From assembly GCF_027922185.1 (NCBI RefSeq), contig NZ_BSFE01000007.1, positions 1-64,000 of the forward strand: a stretch of 64,000 nt of DNA, written 5' to 3'. This DNA is from Maricaulis virginensis (GTDB lineage Bacteria > Pseudomonadota > Alphaproteobacteria > Caulobacterales > Maricaulaceae). The notes below the pieces were generated by a model that was given only the letters and a program-made list of their open reading frames with translations, was not told the DNA's origin and searched no databases. This document shows, one piece after another, positions 8,836-18,562 of the stretch (positions are counted from its first letter, which is position 1; every line of letters begins with the position of its first letter). The translations under genes and the position numbers were made by a program.

Positions 8836-9666
8836 GTGACGCATCAGTCGCAATCACTGCCGGCCGGACGGGGAGGGCGATCGCGCCTTCCGCGCGGTCT
8901 CGCGACCGTGCTCGCCCTGGCCGAACTCGTCCTGCTCGCCGGCCTGACCTATATCGCCGCACGCCTGATCTGGCTCATCGCCTTCGGCGCCAGCGCGACC
9001 GACTTCCAGCAGGATCCGGCCGGTGCCGGCCCGCGCTTCGGCGGCGCCCCGGCCTACCAGGCCGACCTCGATCAACTGGCTGAAACCGACCTGTTCGCCG
9101 ACCGGCGTGCCGGCCCTGTCGATGCGACGCCCGTTGCGGCAACCATCCAGGAAACCAGCCTCGATCTCACCCTGCGCGGCATCCGCCGCGGCGCAACGCC
9201 CGAGACCGGCGGCGCCATCATCCAGATCCCCGGCGGCCGCCAGAGCTTCTTTGGCGTCGGTGCCGAAGTCCTCGATGGCGTGACGCTGGAGGAAGTGCAT
9301 GTCGACCATGTCCTGATCCGCCGCCGCGGCATCGCCGAATCGCTCTTCCTGCGTGACGAGGACATGCCGCGCGCGGCCGGGGCGCCCGCCGCTGCTGGCG
9401 GCCAGTCTGTCGCGGGCCTGTTCCATGCCGAGCCGGTGCGTGAGGGCAACCGTCTGACCGGCTATCGCGTCAGCGAGGCCAGCCCGGCCCTCCTGTCGGC
9501 GACCGGCCTGCGCAATGGCGATGTGATCACGGCCGTCGATGGCCGCTCCGCCGCCGATATCTCCGATCTTCCCGCTCTCTTCCGCCGTCTGCGCGAAGAG
9601 GACGGTTTCACCCTGTCGATCAATCGGGGCGGCCTGCCCCTGACCCTTCAAGTGGACCTGCCGTGA
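8836..9666 (+). CDS. gspC: T2SS inner-membrane protein GspC
   Basis: 276-residue GspC, the clamp between the inner-membrane platform and the secretin. A cytoplasmic basic N-terminus is followed by one membrane segment (LATVLALAELVLLAGLTYIA). Next comes the HR domain (about 75-150, including DLTLRGIRRG and GAIIQIPGGRQ). A C-terminal PDZ domain follows (GYRVSEASPALLSATGLRNG...DVITAVDGR) and is often used for substrate choice. The start is a GTG at 8836. It is the first gene of an operon running without real gaps to 20304. The 5' gap of 193 bp after the TonB receptor suggests that the T2SS has its own promoter, but I find no Pho box there. Confidence 0.9.
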   Translation: MTHQSQSLPAGRGGRSRLPRGLATVLALAELVLLAGLTYIAARLIWLIAFGASATDFQQDPAGAGPRFGGAPAYQADLDQLAETDLFADRRAGPVDATPVAATIQETSLDLTLRGIRRGATPETGGAIIQIPGGRQSFFGVGAEVLDGVTLEEVHVDHVLIRRRGIAESLFLRDEDMPRAAGAPAAAGGQSVAGLFHAEPVREGNRLTGYRVSEASPALLSATGLRNGDVITAVDGRSAADISDLPALFRRLREEDGFTLSINRGGLPLTLQVDLP

Positions 9667-11624
9667 TGACCGATTTCGTGAACCGACTGATTGCGGGCCT
9701 CCTGGCGCTCGCCCTGTCTGCGATGGCGCCGGTTGCCGCTTCTGCCCAGTCCGGCGGCCAGGGCAGCGTGGTCAATTTCAACCAGGCCGAGATCCAGGCC
9801 GTGATCGACGATGTGTCGTCGGTGACCGGCTATACCTTCATCGTCGATCCCAATGTGCGCGGCCGGGTGACCATCACCTCGCAGGCGCCGCTGACGCCGG
9901 ACCAGTATTTCCAGGTCTTCCTGTCGACCATGCGGGTGCACGGCTTTGCCGTCGTGCCGACCGCCTCGGGCGCCTACCAGATCATTCCCGAACAGGCCGG
10001 TGCGCGCACCTCCAGCCCGGTCAATTCCAATCTGCGCGGCGACCAGTATGTCACTGCCGTGGTGCGCCTGACCCATGCCGGCACGCGCGACGCGCTGACC
10101 GTGGTGCGGCCGATGGTCAGTCCGAACGGTTTCGTCAACGCGGCCGAGGGCGGCAATGCGCTGGTCATCGTCGACTATGCCGAGAATGTCGCGCGTATCC
10201 GCCAGGTCCTGCGCGACCTGGATCGCGATACCTCGGTGGTCGAGATGGTCGAACTGTCCAATGTGTCGGCCGGCGAGATGGCGCGGATCATCGAGACGAT
10301 CCGCACCCGCAACACGTCCGGCGAAGACGATATGGCCTTCGGCGTCACGGTGGCGCCGATCCCGGCCTCCAACACGATCGTGCTGCGCGGCAATCGCGAG
10401 GCGGTGGCCGAGATGATGTCGCTGATCCGGCGGGTCGACGGCGTCAGCCGCTCGAACCAGGGCTTCCGGGTGATCTATCTCAGCCATGCCGATGGCGAGG
10501 ATCTGCTGCCGATCCTGCAGCAGGTGGTCGAGACCATGGCCGATGACGAGACCATGGCCCGGCGTCCGTCCGTCTCCTATCACGCGCCGACCAATGCCGT
10601 GGTGGTCAATGCCGACCCGGACATCCAGCGCGAGCTGGAACTGGTGATCCGCCAGCTCGATATCCGCCGTCCGCAAGTGCTGGTCGAGGGTATCGTGGTG
10701 GAGATGTCCGACACGGTCGCCGACGAGCTGGGCGTGCAGATGCTGCTGGCCGGCGGCGAGGGCGATGCGCCCCTGGCGATGACCCGCTTCGGCTCGAACA
10801 CACCGGATCTTCTGGCCCTGACCGGGGCGATCACCTCGCCCGGCGAGGATGACAGCGACTTCAATGACGATCTGCGTCAGGCAGCCCTCAACTCGCTGCT
10901 CGGTGCCACGGGCGGCACGATCGGCTTCGGCGGACAGAATGGTGATGGCACCCTGTTCGGCCTGGTGCTGAACGCGGTGGAGAGCGACCGCAATTCCAAC
11001 GTCCTGGCGACGCCTTCCATCCTGGCGATGGACAATGAGGAAGCGTCCTTCCTGTCCGGCCAGGAAATTCCCGTCACGACCGGCGAAGTGCTCGGCGACG
11101 GCAATTCCAACCCGTTCCGCACTGTGCAGCGCCAGGAAGTCGGCGTGCGCCTGCATGTGCGTCCGCAGATCACCGAGGGCAATACGATCCGCCTCCTGAT
11201 CGAGCAGGAAGTCTCCTCGGTCGCGGGCACCGTCAATGACGACACGACCGATCTGATCACCAACAAGCGCGAGATCCAGACGACGGTGCTGGCGGATAAT
11301 GGCGAGATCATCGTGCTGGGCGGGCTGATCCAGCAGGAAGACGAGGATTCGGTGACCGGCGTGCCGGGCCTGTCCCGCGTGCCGGGTGTCGGCCGTCTCT
11401 TCCGCTCCGAAGGCACCGAACGCCGCCGCACCAATCTCATGGTCTTCATCCGCCCGACCATCATCCGCGACGAGGCGGACATGCGCGCGGTGACCGACAA
11501 TCGCTACGGCTATATCCGCGGCCAGCAGATCGCCAATGATCCGCAGGGTGCGAGTTCGCTGGAATCCATCGTCGAGATGATGATGATCGACATGCCACAG
11601 GGCAGCGCCGACGATGGCGAGTGA
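9666..11624 (+). CDS. gspD: T2SS outer-membrane secretin GspD
   Basis: 652-residue secretin forming the outer-membrane channel. A Sec signal (LLALALSAMAPVAASAQ) leads to the N0 domain (VNFNQAEIQAVIDDVSSVTG). N1-N3 ring domains follow (repeats of VELSNVSAGEMA, IYLSHADGEDLLPIL). The C-terminal secretin domain starts near residue 440 (VLATPSILAMDNEEASFLSG) and includes QTTVLADNGEIIVLGGLIQ and VPGVGRLFRS. The ATG at 9666 overlaps the gspC stop by one base; a GTG three bases earlier is also possible. The tail after the S-domain (ASSLESIVEMMMIDMP) could contact a pilotin. Confidence 0.96.
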   Translation: MTDFVNRLIAGLLALALSAMAPVAASAQSGGQGSVVNFNQAEIQAVIDDVSSVTGYTFIVDPNVRGRVTITSQAPLTPDQYFQVFLSTMRVHGFAVVPTASGAYQIIPEQAGARTSSPVNSNLRGDQYVTAVVRLTHAGTRDALTVVRPMVSPNGFVNAAEGGNALVIVDYAENVARIRQVLRDLDRDTSVVEMVELSNVSAGEMARIIETIRTRNTSGEDDMAFGVTVAPIPASNTIVLRGNREAVAEMMSLIRRVDGVSRSNQGFRVIYLSHADGEDLLPILQQVVETMADDETMARRPSVSYHAPTNAVVVNADPDIQRELELVIRQLDIRRPQVLVEGIVVEMSDTVADELGVQMLLAGGEGDAPLAMTRFGSNTPDLLALTGAITSPGEDDSDFNDDLRQAALNSLLGATGGTIGFGGQNGDGTLFGLVLNAVESDRNSNVLATPSILAMDNEEASFLSGQEIPVTTGEVLGDGNSNPFRTVQRQEVGVRLHVRPQITEGNTIRLLIEQEVSSVAGTVNDDTTDLITNKREIQTTVLADNGEIIVLGGLIQQEDEDSVTGVPGLSRVPGVGRLFRSEGTERRRTNLMVFIRPTIIRDEADMRAVTDNRYGYIRGQQIANDPQGASSLESIVEMMMIDMPQGSADDGE

Positions 11625-13131
11625 GGCGGATACCAGCCCGGCCCGCGAGGCCAGCCCGGTCACCTATGCCTTCGCCCGCCAGAAGGGCGTCGCCTACCGG
11701 CCCGGTGCCGAGCCGGCCTTCCTGTTGCGTCAGGGGGGTGACCGCCGGGCGCTGCTGGAAGTGCGGCGCGTGGTCGGGGCCACGCATCCCGTTGTCGAGT
11801 GCGATGCCGGCCGGTTCGACCAGGCCCTGTCGGATATCTATGCCTATGCCGGCCTGGGGGCTGACAGTGCGGACGCCGATGCGGCAGACGGCGAAAGCCT
11901 GTCCCGGCTGATCGACGAGATCCCCAAGACCGAGGACTTGCTGGACAGCGCATCCGACGCACCGATCATCCGCCTGATCAATGGCATGATCGCCGAGGCC
12001 GTGCGCACGGCGGCGTCGGACATCCATGTCGAGCCCTTCGAGGACCGCGTCTCCATCCGCTACCGTGTCGATGGCGTGCTCCATGAGACAGTCTCAGTCT
12101 CGCCGCGTCTGGCGCCGCCTCTGGTCAGCCGGATCAAGGTGATGGCGCGGCTGGATATCGCCGAAAAGCGCGTGCCGCAGGATGGACGTCTGACGATTGC
12201 CCTGGGCGGCAAGTCGATCGATGTGCGCGTCTCCACCCTGCCGTCGCGCCATGGCGAACGCGTCGTGCTGCGCCTGCTGGACAATTCCCAGGCCCGCTTC
12301 CGCCTCGATGATCTGGGCATGCCCCAGGCCATGTTGACCGACATGAAGAAGGCGCTGGCCCAGCCCAATGGCATCATCCTCGTCACTGGTCCGACCGGCG
12401 CGGGCAAGACCACCACGCTCTATGCGGGGCTCAACCTCCTCAACGAGGAAACCCGCAACATCCTCACCGTCGAGGACCCTGTGGAATACGCCATCGACGG
12501 GATCGGCCAGACCCAGGTCAACGCCAAGGTCGGCATGACGTTCGCGGCCGGTCTGCGCGCCATTCTCCGCCAGGATCCGGACATCGTCATGGTCGGCGAG
12601 ATCCGCGATGCGGAGACCGCCCAGATCGCCGTCCAGGCCAGCCTGACTGGCCACCTCGTCCTGTCCACGGTGCACACCAATTCCGCCGTCGCCGCTATTG
12701 CCCGCCTGCGCGATATGGGCGTGGAGAGCTATCTTCTGGCCTCGACCCTGTCGGCGATTGTCGCCCAGCGCCTGGTGCGCCGCCTGTGTACGCATTGCCG
12801 TGAGGCCTATACGCCGGACGCGGCCGAGCTGGAGCTGCTGGGTCTGGCAGGCCGCAGCGATGTGACGCTGCACCGCCCGGCGGGCTGCTCGCACTGCAAG
12901 CAGACCGGCTATGACGGCCGCACCGGGGTCTACGAGATCGTCGTTGTCGACGACACGCTGCGCAAGCAGATCCACGACGATGCCCGCGAGAGCGAGATGG
13001 CGGCCCACGCCTTCGCCCGCCGCAAGACGCTGTTCCAGAATGGCGTCGATCTGGTCCTGGCCGGCACGACCAGCCTGTCCGAAGTCCTGCGCGTCAGCCG
13101 CGAGGAAGGGGAGCGACATGCCGGCGTTTGA
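11614..13131 (+). CDS. gspE: T2SS assembly ATPase GspE
   Basis: 505-residue cytoplasmic ATPase driving pseudopilus assembly. The N-terminal GspL-binding domain covers about 1-110. The ATPase core has Walker A GPTGAGKTTT (around residue 260), the Asp box DPVEYAIDGIGQTQV, Walker B DIVMVGEIRD and the His box TGHLVLSTVHTN. A four-cysteine zinc module, CTHC and CSHC, lies about 40 residues apart near residues 390-430, as in classical GspE. It overlaps gspD by 11 bp and gspF by 14 bp, consistent with translational coupling. Confidence 0.97.
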   Translation: MASEADTSPAREASPVTYAFARQKGVAYRPGAEPAFLLRQGGDRRALLEVRRVVGATHPVVECDAGRFDQALSDIYAYAGLGADSADADAADGESLSRLIDEIPKTEDLLDSASDAPIIRLINGMIAEAVRTAASDIHVEPFEDRVSIRYRVDGVLHETVSVSPRLAPPLVSRIKVMARLDIAEKRVPQDGRLTIALGGKSIDVRVSTLPSRHGERVVLRLLDNSQARFRLDDLGMPQAMLTDMKKALAQPNGIILVTGPTGAGKTTTLYAGLNLLNEETRNILTVEDPVEYAIDGIGQTQVNAKVGMTFAAGLRAILRQDPDIVMVGEIRDAETAQIAVQASLTGHLVLSTVHTNSAVAAIARLRDMGVESYLLASTLSAIVAQRLVRRLCTHCREAYTPDAAELELLGLAGRSDVTLHRPAGCSHCKQTGYDGRTGVYEIVVVDDTLRKQIHDDARESEMAAHAFARRKTLFQNGVDLVLAGTTSLSEVLRVSREEGERHAGV

Positions 13132-14356
13132 GTATGAAGCGCTGGATGCCCGTGGGAAAAAGTCGAAAGGCCTGATCACCGCGGACAGCGAGCTGGCAGC
13201 CCGGCGCGAACTGCGCGGCCGTTCGATGGCGCCGCTCTCCGTGCGCTCGGCCGATGGCCGGCGCGCGGCTGCGGCGGCAGGCGACCGGACATCCGTGGTG
13301 GACCGGTTGCGCCGTCAGGATATCTCCAGCCGCGAACTCATGCTGGTCACACGCCAGCTCGCCAGTCTGATCGGTGCCGGCATGCCGATCGCCGAATCGC
13401 TGGGCCTGCTGGCCCGCCAGGGCGGCCGCCACAACATGCAGCGCGTGCTGATGGCGGTGCGCGCCCGCGTCTCCGAAGGCGACCGCCTGTCGGTCGCGAT
13501 GGACGGTTTCCCCAAATCCTTCCCGGCCGTCTACCGCGCCATGATCGCGGCGGGCGAGGGGGCGGGCGGTCTGGGCCATGTGCTCGAACGGCTGGCCGAC
13601 TATCTGGAAAAGGAACAGGCGGTGCGCAACCGGATCACCGGCGCACTGGTCTATCCGGCCGTGCTCACCGTGGTCGCCATGGGCGTGGTGACGATGCTGA
13701 TGACGTTCGTCGTGCCGCGCATCGCCGAACAATTCACCGGCATGGGGATGGCGCTGCCGCTCTTGACCCGGATCATGATCGGCCTGTCGGGCGCGTTGCA
13801 GGCCGGCTGGCCGTTTATCGTCGCGGCCCTCGTCATCCTCGTCGCCGGTGCTGCGCTGGCGCTGCGCCAGGCGCCGGTGCGCACCGCGTTTGACGGGCTC
13901 ATGGTGCGGCTGCCCCTGCTCGGCGCCTTCCTGCGCAAGGCCGAGGCGGCGCGGTTTGCCCGCACGATGGGCATCCTGATCGAAAGTGGCGCCGTGCTGC
14001 CGGATGCCCTGCGGGCTGCGGCGCGCGCGACCGGCAATCTCGCCATCCGCAAGCGGATCGGCCAGGTCGTTACCGATGTGGAAAGCGGACGCGGCCTGTC
14101 GGACGCGCTGTCCTCCCGCGGCCGCTTCCCCGCCCTGATGCTGTTCATGGTCGCGGCCGGCGAACGCTCCGGCGCGCTGGGGGAGATGTTCCGCCGTTCC
14201 GCCGACCAGATGGACCAGGAGATCGACGGGGCCATCACTGTCGGCCTCAACCTTCTGGAACCCGGCATCATTCTCGTCCTGGGTGTGGTGGTGGTGATGA
14301 TCGTGCTGTCGATCCTGCTGCCCATCCTGCAACTCAACACTTTGGCTCTTGGCTAG
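13118..14356 (+). CDS. gspF: T2SS inner-membrane platform protein GspF
   Basis: 412-residue polytopic platform protein, the likely rotor contacted by GspE. It has the PAFEYEALDARGKKSKG start, two repeated GspF domains (FARTMGILIESGAVLPDALR in the second) and three membrane spans (about 175-205, 220-245 and the C-terminal IILVLGVVVVMIVLSILLPI). The start at 13118 lies inside the gspE 3' end and is preceded by GGAAGGGGAG, a strong ribosome site. Length is typical of the family. Confidence 0.96.
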   Translation: MPAFEYEALDARGKKSKGLITADSELAARRELRGRSMAPLSVRSADGRRAAAAAGDRTSVVDRLRRQDISSRELMLVTRQLASLIGAGMPIAESLGLLARQGGRHNMQRVLMAVRARVSEGDRLSVAMDGFPKSFPAVYRAMIAAGEGAGGLGHVLERLADYLEKEQAVRNRITGALVYPAVLTVVAMGVVTMLMTFVVPRIAEQFTGMGMALPLLTRIMIGLSGALQAGWPFIVAALVILVAGAALALRQAPVRTAFDGLMVRLPLLGAFLRKAEAARFARTMGILIESGAVLPDALRAAARATGNLAIRKRIGQVVTDVESGRGLSDALSSRGRFPALMLFMVAAGERSGALGEMFRRSADQMDQEIDGAITVGLNLLEPGIILVLGVVVVMIVLSILLPILQLNTLALG

Positions 14357-14366
14357 GGAGACGTCG

Positions 14367-14822
14367 ATGCAGACCCGTTCGGCCCCTCACACGATTGAGG
14401 ACACGCAGGAAGACCGCGAGGCCGGTTTCTCCCTGCTGGAGATCATGATCTCGATCACCATTCTGGGCCTTCTGGCCACGATCGTGGTGATCAATGTCCT
14501 GCCCGCGCAGGACCAGGCGATGGTGCAGAAGGCCCGCACCGATATCGCCACGCTGGAACAGGCGCTCGATGCCTACCGGCTCGACATGCGTGAATATCCC
14601 TCGACCGAGGACGGGCTGCAGGCGCTGGTCGAGGCGCCGCGCGGGGCGGAGAATTATCGCGAGGGTGGCTATGTGCGCCGCCTGCCGGACGATCCCTGGG
14701 GCAATCCCTACCAGTACGCCTATCCGGGCCAGCACGGCATGCTCGACATCTGGTCGCTGGGCCGGGACGGCCGCGAGGGCGGCGAGGAACTCGACGCCGA
14801 TATCGGTAACTGGCAGGGCTGA
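14367..14822 (+). CDS. gspG: T2SS major pseudopilin GspG
   Basis: 151-residue major pseudopilin forming the T2SS piston. The prepilin leader ends REAG, with cleavage before FSLLE (Glu at +5) and the hydrophobic spine ISITILGLLATIVVINVL. The calcium-binding C-terminal fold includes YPSTEDGLQALVEAP, LPDDPWGNPYQYAYPG and DIWSLGRDG. The ATG at 14367 was preferred over a TTG 18 bp upstream because AGGGAG sits six bases before it. The leader is longer (20 residues) than in enterobacterial GspG. Confidence 0.96.
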   Translation: MQTRSAPHTIEDTQEDREAGFSLLEIMISITILGLLATIVVINVLPAQDQAMVQKARTDIATLEQALDAYRLDMREYPSTEDGLQALVEAPRGAENYREGGYVRRLPDDPWGNPYQYAYPGQHGMLDIWSLGRDGREGGEELDADIGNWQG

Positions 14823-15340
14823 TGACGGCCGGGCCCGCCCATACGTCCAGCCGCGAAGCCGGCGTGTCGCTGATCGAGATCCTGGTGGGGATCTCGATCC
14901 TGGCGATTGTCGCCTTTGCGGTGACGCTGTCGATCACGCCGGGCGGGCCGGCGATCGAGCGCGAGGCCGACCGTCTCGCCGCGCGGCTCAACCAGGCCGA
15001 GGCCGAGGCGATTGCGTCCGGCGCGCCGGTGGGGCTGGCGGTCGAGGGGGCGGGCGAAGGCTATGCCTTCTACCGCCTGGTCGACGGGCGCTGGTGGCCG
15101 GTGCGCGATCATCCCACGCTGACGGAATACCGCTTTGACGGCGCGCTGCGCCTGCGGGCCGAGGAGACGCGGCCGGTCGCGCCCGAGGCGGCGGCCCGTG
15201 CCGCGCTCTACCCGGCGATCTGGTTCGACCCGGCCGGCATGACCGAACCCTTTCGCCTGCGCCTGTCGGCCGATGACGGTGCCGAGATCGAACTGGACTG
15301 GCAGGCGGCCGGCCGGATCGAACGCACGGCGCGGGGCTGA
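14822..15340 (+). CDS. gspH: T2SS minor pseudopilin GspH
   Basis: 172-residue minor pseudopilin. The leader is cut after Gly14 (SSREAG, then VSLIEILVGISILAIVAF) with the required Glu at +5. The C-terminal globular domain has the GspH-like FYRLVDGRWWPVRDH segment. Position between gspG and gspI and a one-base overlap with gspG support the assignment. With I, J and K it should cap the pseudopilus tip. Confidence 0.9.
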   Translation: MTAGPAHTSSREAGVSLIEILVGISILAIVAFAVTLSITPGGPAIEREADRLAARLNQAEAEAIASGAPVGLAVEGAGEGYAFYRLVDGRWWPVRDHPTLTEYRFDGALRLRAEETRPVAPEAAARAALYPAIWFDPAGMTEPFRLRLSADDGAEIELDWQAAGRIERTARG

Positions 15341-15343
15341 TCC

Positions 15344-15715
15344 ATGCGCGCGCCGGTCCCCAGTCCTGAAAGCGGGTTCACGCTGATCGAGATGATGATG
15401 GCGCTCGCCGTTCTTTCGGTGGCGGGGCTCGCCCTGATGAACATGACCCAGGCAACGACGCGCAACACCGCTGCCGTGCAGGAGCGGGCGCTGGCGATGG
15501 TGGCGGCCGAGAACATTCTCAACAGCCAGATCCTGCGCCCCGGTCCGCCGCAATCGGGCACGGGCGAGTATGCGATTGCCGGGGTGGATTATGACTGGTC
15601 GCTGGCGGTCAGCCCGACCGACGATGCCGGTCTCGTCCGCCTGCACCTGGAAGTGCGCGAGGTAGAAAGCGGTCATCTCGGCGCCGAACTCGACACGTTC
15701 CGGAGGGCGCAATGA
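15344..15715 (+). CDS. gspI: T2SS minor pseudopilin GspI
   Basis: 123-residue minor pseudopilin. The prepilin site is ESG followed by FTLIEMMMALAVLSVAGLAL. The compact C-terminal domain has AMVAAENILNSQ, the characteristic GspI helix after the spine. Only three bases separate it from gspH, and it overlaps gspJ by 4 bp. Length is normal for GspI. Confidence 0.93.
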   Translation: MRAPVPSPESGFTLIEMMMALAVLSVAGLALMNMTQATTRNTAAVQERALAMVAAENILNSQILRPGPPQSGTGEYAIAGVDYDWSLAVSPTDDAGLVRLHLEVREVESGHLGAELDTFRRAQ

Positions 15716-16362
15716 GTGCGGCCGCACCGGCGCGCGAGGCCGGCTTCTCCCTCGTCGAGATCCTTGTCTCGGTCTTCGTCTTCGCGGTGATCGGCACGAT
15801 CTCGGTCGCCCTGATGGCGTCCAGCGTCGGTGCGCGGGAGATCAATTCGGAGGTGCTGGAGCGCACCGCGATGATCGACCGTGCGCGCACCCTGCTGCGT
15901 GAGGATCTGGGCCAGATCGCCCGGCGCGCGGTGCGGGACAAGGCAGGCTATCGCGATCCCTGGATCCTGGCCGGCGCAGCGACGGGCCTGGCCGATTACG
16001 AGACCGATACGGACGAGCGGGTGCTGATGGTGTTCACGCGGCATGGCCGCGCAAATCCGGGCCTGATCCGGCCGCGCAGCTCGCTGGTTCATGTCACCTA
16101 TCTGATACGCGGCGGCAATCTCGTCCGCCGGGTGCGCGACTATCCCGACCCCGGCGAGGCGACGCGCATCACCGACCAGGTGCTGATCGCGGGCGGTGAG
16201 GATTTCAATGTCGAGTTTCTTGTCGGCGCCGCCTGGCAGAACCGGGTCTTCCTGTCGGAAGCCGGCCAGGGCGCGATGCCGGCGGCCGTGCGCCTGCGCT
16301 ACGACCTGCCGCCGCTGGGGGCGATGGAGCATGTGCTTTTGACCCCGGAGGCGCAGCCATGA
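15712..16362 (+). CDS. gspJ: T2SS minor pseudopilin GspJ
   Basis: 216-residue minor pseudopilin with leader cleavage after Gly11 (REAG, then FSLVEILVSVFVFAVIGTIS, Glu at +5). The larger beta-rich domain of GspJ follows, with the DRARTLLREDLGQIARRAVR helix and the VHVTYLIRGGNLVRRVRDYP strand pair. It overlaps gspI and gspK by 4 bp each. Confidence 0.92.
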   Translation: MSAAAPAREAGFSLVEILVSVFVFAVIGTISVALMASSVGAREINSEVLERTAMIDRARTLLREDLGQIARRAVRDKAGYRDPWILAGAATGLADYETDTDERVLMVFTRHGRANPGLIRPRSSLVHVTYLIRGGNLVRRVRDYPDPGEATRITDQVLIAGGEDFNVEFLVGAAWQNRVFLSEAGQGAMPAAVRLRYDLPPLGAMEHVLLTPEAQP

Positions 16363-17345
16363 GCCGGCCGGTCCTCGACAGTCATCGCGAGCGCGGCGCC
16401 TCGCTGGTTTCGGCCTTGCTGCTGGTGGCGGTGATGGCGAGCCTCGCCATGGCGCTGGCCGGCGATCTGCGCTTTGCCATGCGGCGCTCTGCCAATATGG
16501 ATGTGCGCGACCAGGCCTACTGGTATGCGATCGGCGCGCGCGAGTTCACCGAAGGCCTGATCGCCCGGGCGATGGACGATCCCCGCCGGGCCCTGCGGCC
16601 GGATGCCGACTGGCTGAACGGACCGCGTACTTTCCCGATCGAGCAGGGAGCCCTGACCGGCCGGGTGCGCGACGGAAACAACTGCTTCAACCTCAACAGC
16701 CTGGCACCGGCCGGTGCGTCGGGCGACCGGCAGGCCGATACTGCCCGGATCCAGCGTTTCGAGCAGCTGATGCGCGCCGTCGAGATCCCGGCCGCCCGCG
16801 CCGTGCGGATCGCCGCGCAGGCCGCCGACTGGATCGACAGCGATATGCGGCCGGTTGCTTCGGGTGGCGAGGACGAGCTTTATCCGGGCTATCGCACCGC
16901 CAATGCGCCGATGGCTGAACGGGCCGAACTGCTGGCGCTGGAGGCGATGACACCGGATATCTACGAGCGCCTGCGGCCGCTGGTCTGTGTGCGCCCGACC
17001 GGTGAGGCGCTGGCGCTCAATATCAACACACTGACCGCCGCGCAGTGGCCGCTGCTCGCTGTGGCCTTCGATGGCGGGCTGTCGCGTTCGGCCATCGAGG
17101 GCCTGCTTTTGAACCGGCCGGCCTCGGGCTTCGAGACTGAAGAGGCGTTCTGGGCGCTCGATGCCGTGCGCGAGCTCGATCCGGACGCCACGGTGCGCGA
17201 ACGCGTCGGCATCGAGACCCGCTATTTCGAGATCGAGATCCATGTCGCCCATGCCGGACAGCGCTTTGCGCTGAACGCGCTTGTGCAGAGTCTGGGAGGC
17301 GGGCAGGTGCGCCGTCTCTCGCAGAATTACGGAAGCGTTTCATGA
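16359..17345 (+). CDS. gspK: T2SS pseudopilus tip protein GspK
   Basis: 328-residue atypical pseudopilin. The leader HRERG is followed by ASLVSALLLVAVMASLAM. Residue +5 is not Glu, as is diagnostic for GspK, which caps the pseudopilus tip. The large helical domain contains the calcium-site region NNCFNLNSL and FEQLMRAVEIP, a SAM-like segment (AAQAADWIDSD) and LNINTLTAAQWPLL. It overlaps its neighbours by 4 bp. Confidence 0.93.
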   Translation: MSRPVLDSHRERGASLVSALLLVAVMASLAMALAGDLRFAMRRSANMDVRDQAYWYAIGAREFTEGLIARAMDDPRRALRPDADWLNGPRTFPIEQGALTGRVRDGNNCFNLNSLAPAGASGDRQADTARIQRFEQLMRAVEIPAARAVRIAAQAADWIDSDMRPVASGGEDELYPGYRTANAPMAERAELLALEAMTPDIYERLRPLVCVRPTGEALALNINTLTAAQWPLLAVAFDGGLSRSAIEGLLLNRPASGFETEEAFWALDAVRELDPDATVRERVGIETRYFEIEIHVAHAGQRFALNALVQSLGGGQVRRLSQNYGSVS

Positions 17346-18562
17346 GCCAGGACCTGATCCTCAGGCTGGACGGGCAGGACAGGCTGCACTGGTCCATCAT
17401 CGACCGCGCCGGCCAGGTGCGCCGCGCGTCCGGTGCCGCCGGACCCGGCGAGCCGCTGGACCTGCCGGACATACACGGCGTCAGCCGGACTTTGATCCTG
17501 GTGCCGTCGGAAGATGTCTTTCTCGGCCTGATCGATCTGCCCGCGCGCGGTGAGCGCGAGGCCCGCCAGGCGGCGCCCTTCATGATCGAGGAGGCGCTGG
17601 CCTCCTCGCTCGCCTCGACCGAGATCGTGCCCGGTGCCCGCACCGAGGACGGCCGCCGCTGGGTGATGGCGGCCGACCGCGACCGTGTCGCCCATTGGGC
17701 GGAACGGATCGGCGAGGCGATCGTGCGCCCGGCCTGGGTGATGCCCGATTGTATCGCTGCCGCCGAGCGCGATGTCGCGTTGACCCTGTTCGATCGCGGC
17801 GACAGCATTCTCTGGCTTTACGGCGCCGGCACCCGCAAGCCCGGCGAGGCGGCGGGCGGTGCGATGGATCCCAAGCTCTTCGGTCCGGTGATCGGTCCGC
17901 TGGTCGAGGGCACGGGCGGCGGCACAGTCGCCGTCTCGGCTTCGCTCGGCCTGGCCGGCGAGAACTTCCGACAGGTGCCGCGCGGCGATCTCGACCTCAA
18001 GGCCAGTGCCCTGCCGGCCGAATTCATTGCTGCGCTGCCGCCGCTGCTCGGCGAGCGGCTGAAGGCGACGGTCGACTGGCACAGCCTGCTGGGACCGATC
18101 CGCAGACCGGTCATGCTGGCGGCGGGTCTGCTGGTGGCTTTCTGTGCGCTGATGGCGGGCGAGGGCGTCTATTACCGCCTGCAGGCCGAGCGCTTCGACG
18201 CGGCCAGCATCGCCGAATTCCGCGCCGCGGTGCCGGACGTGACCCGGCGGGTCATTCCGGCCGAGGCCGAGCGCCTGCTGGCGGCGCGCCTGTCCGGTCT
18301 CGGCGGCGGGGAGACCTCGTCCTACCTGCAGCTGATGGCGGCACTGGGCGAGCTGACGTCGGGCAATGAGCGGGTGCGGATCGATCATGTCCGGTTCGAC
18401 CAGGCCCGGTCCGAACTGTCCGTCTCGGCGATCTATACCGACTTTGCCGATTTCGATGCGCTCAATACCCGCGCGGGCACGCTGGGTATTGTGCTGGAGG
18501 ATGGCGGCGCGCGCGAGAGCGGCCAGGCCATCCAGGGCGAGTTTACGGTGAGGCTGCGATGA
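17342..18562 (+). CDS. gspL: T2SS platform protein GspL
   Basis: 406-residue GspL. An N-terminal cytoplasmic actin-like domain (about 1-250) recruits GspE, including RTLILVPSEDVFLGLIDLPA and the ADRDRVAHWAERI helix. A single membrane span follows (VMLAAGLLVAFCALMAGEGV, about 257-276), then a periplasmic ferredoxin-like domain (VRIDHVRFDQARSELSVSAI). It starts at the ATG overlapping the gspK stop by 4 bp. Confidence 0.9.
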   Translation: MSQDLILRLDGQDRLHWSIIDRAGQVRRASGAAGPGEPLDLPDIHGVSRTLILVPSEDVFLGLIDLPARGEREARQAAPFMIEEALASSLASTEIVPGARTEDGRRWVMAADRDRVAHWAERIGEAIVRPAWVMPDCIAAAERDVALTLFDRGDSILWLYGAGTRKPGEAAGGAMDPKLFGPVIGPLVEGTGGGTVAVSASLGLAGENFRQVPRGDLDLKASALPAEFIAALPPLLGERLKATVDWHSLLGPIRRPVMLAAGLLVAFCALMAGEGVYYRLQAERFDAASIAEFRAAVPDVTRRVIPAEAERLLAARLSGLGGGETSSYLQLMAALGELTSGNERVRIDHVRFDQARSELSVSAIYTDFADFDALNTRAGTLGIVLEDGGARESGQAIQGEFTVRLR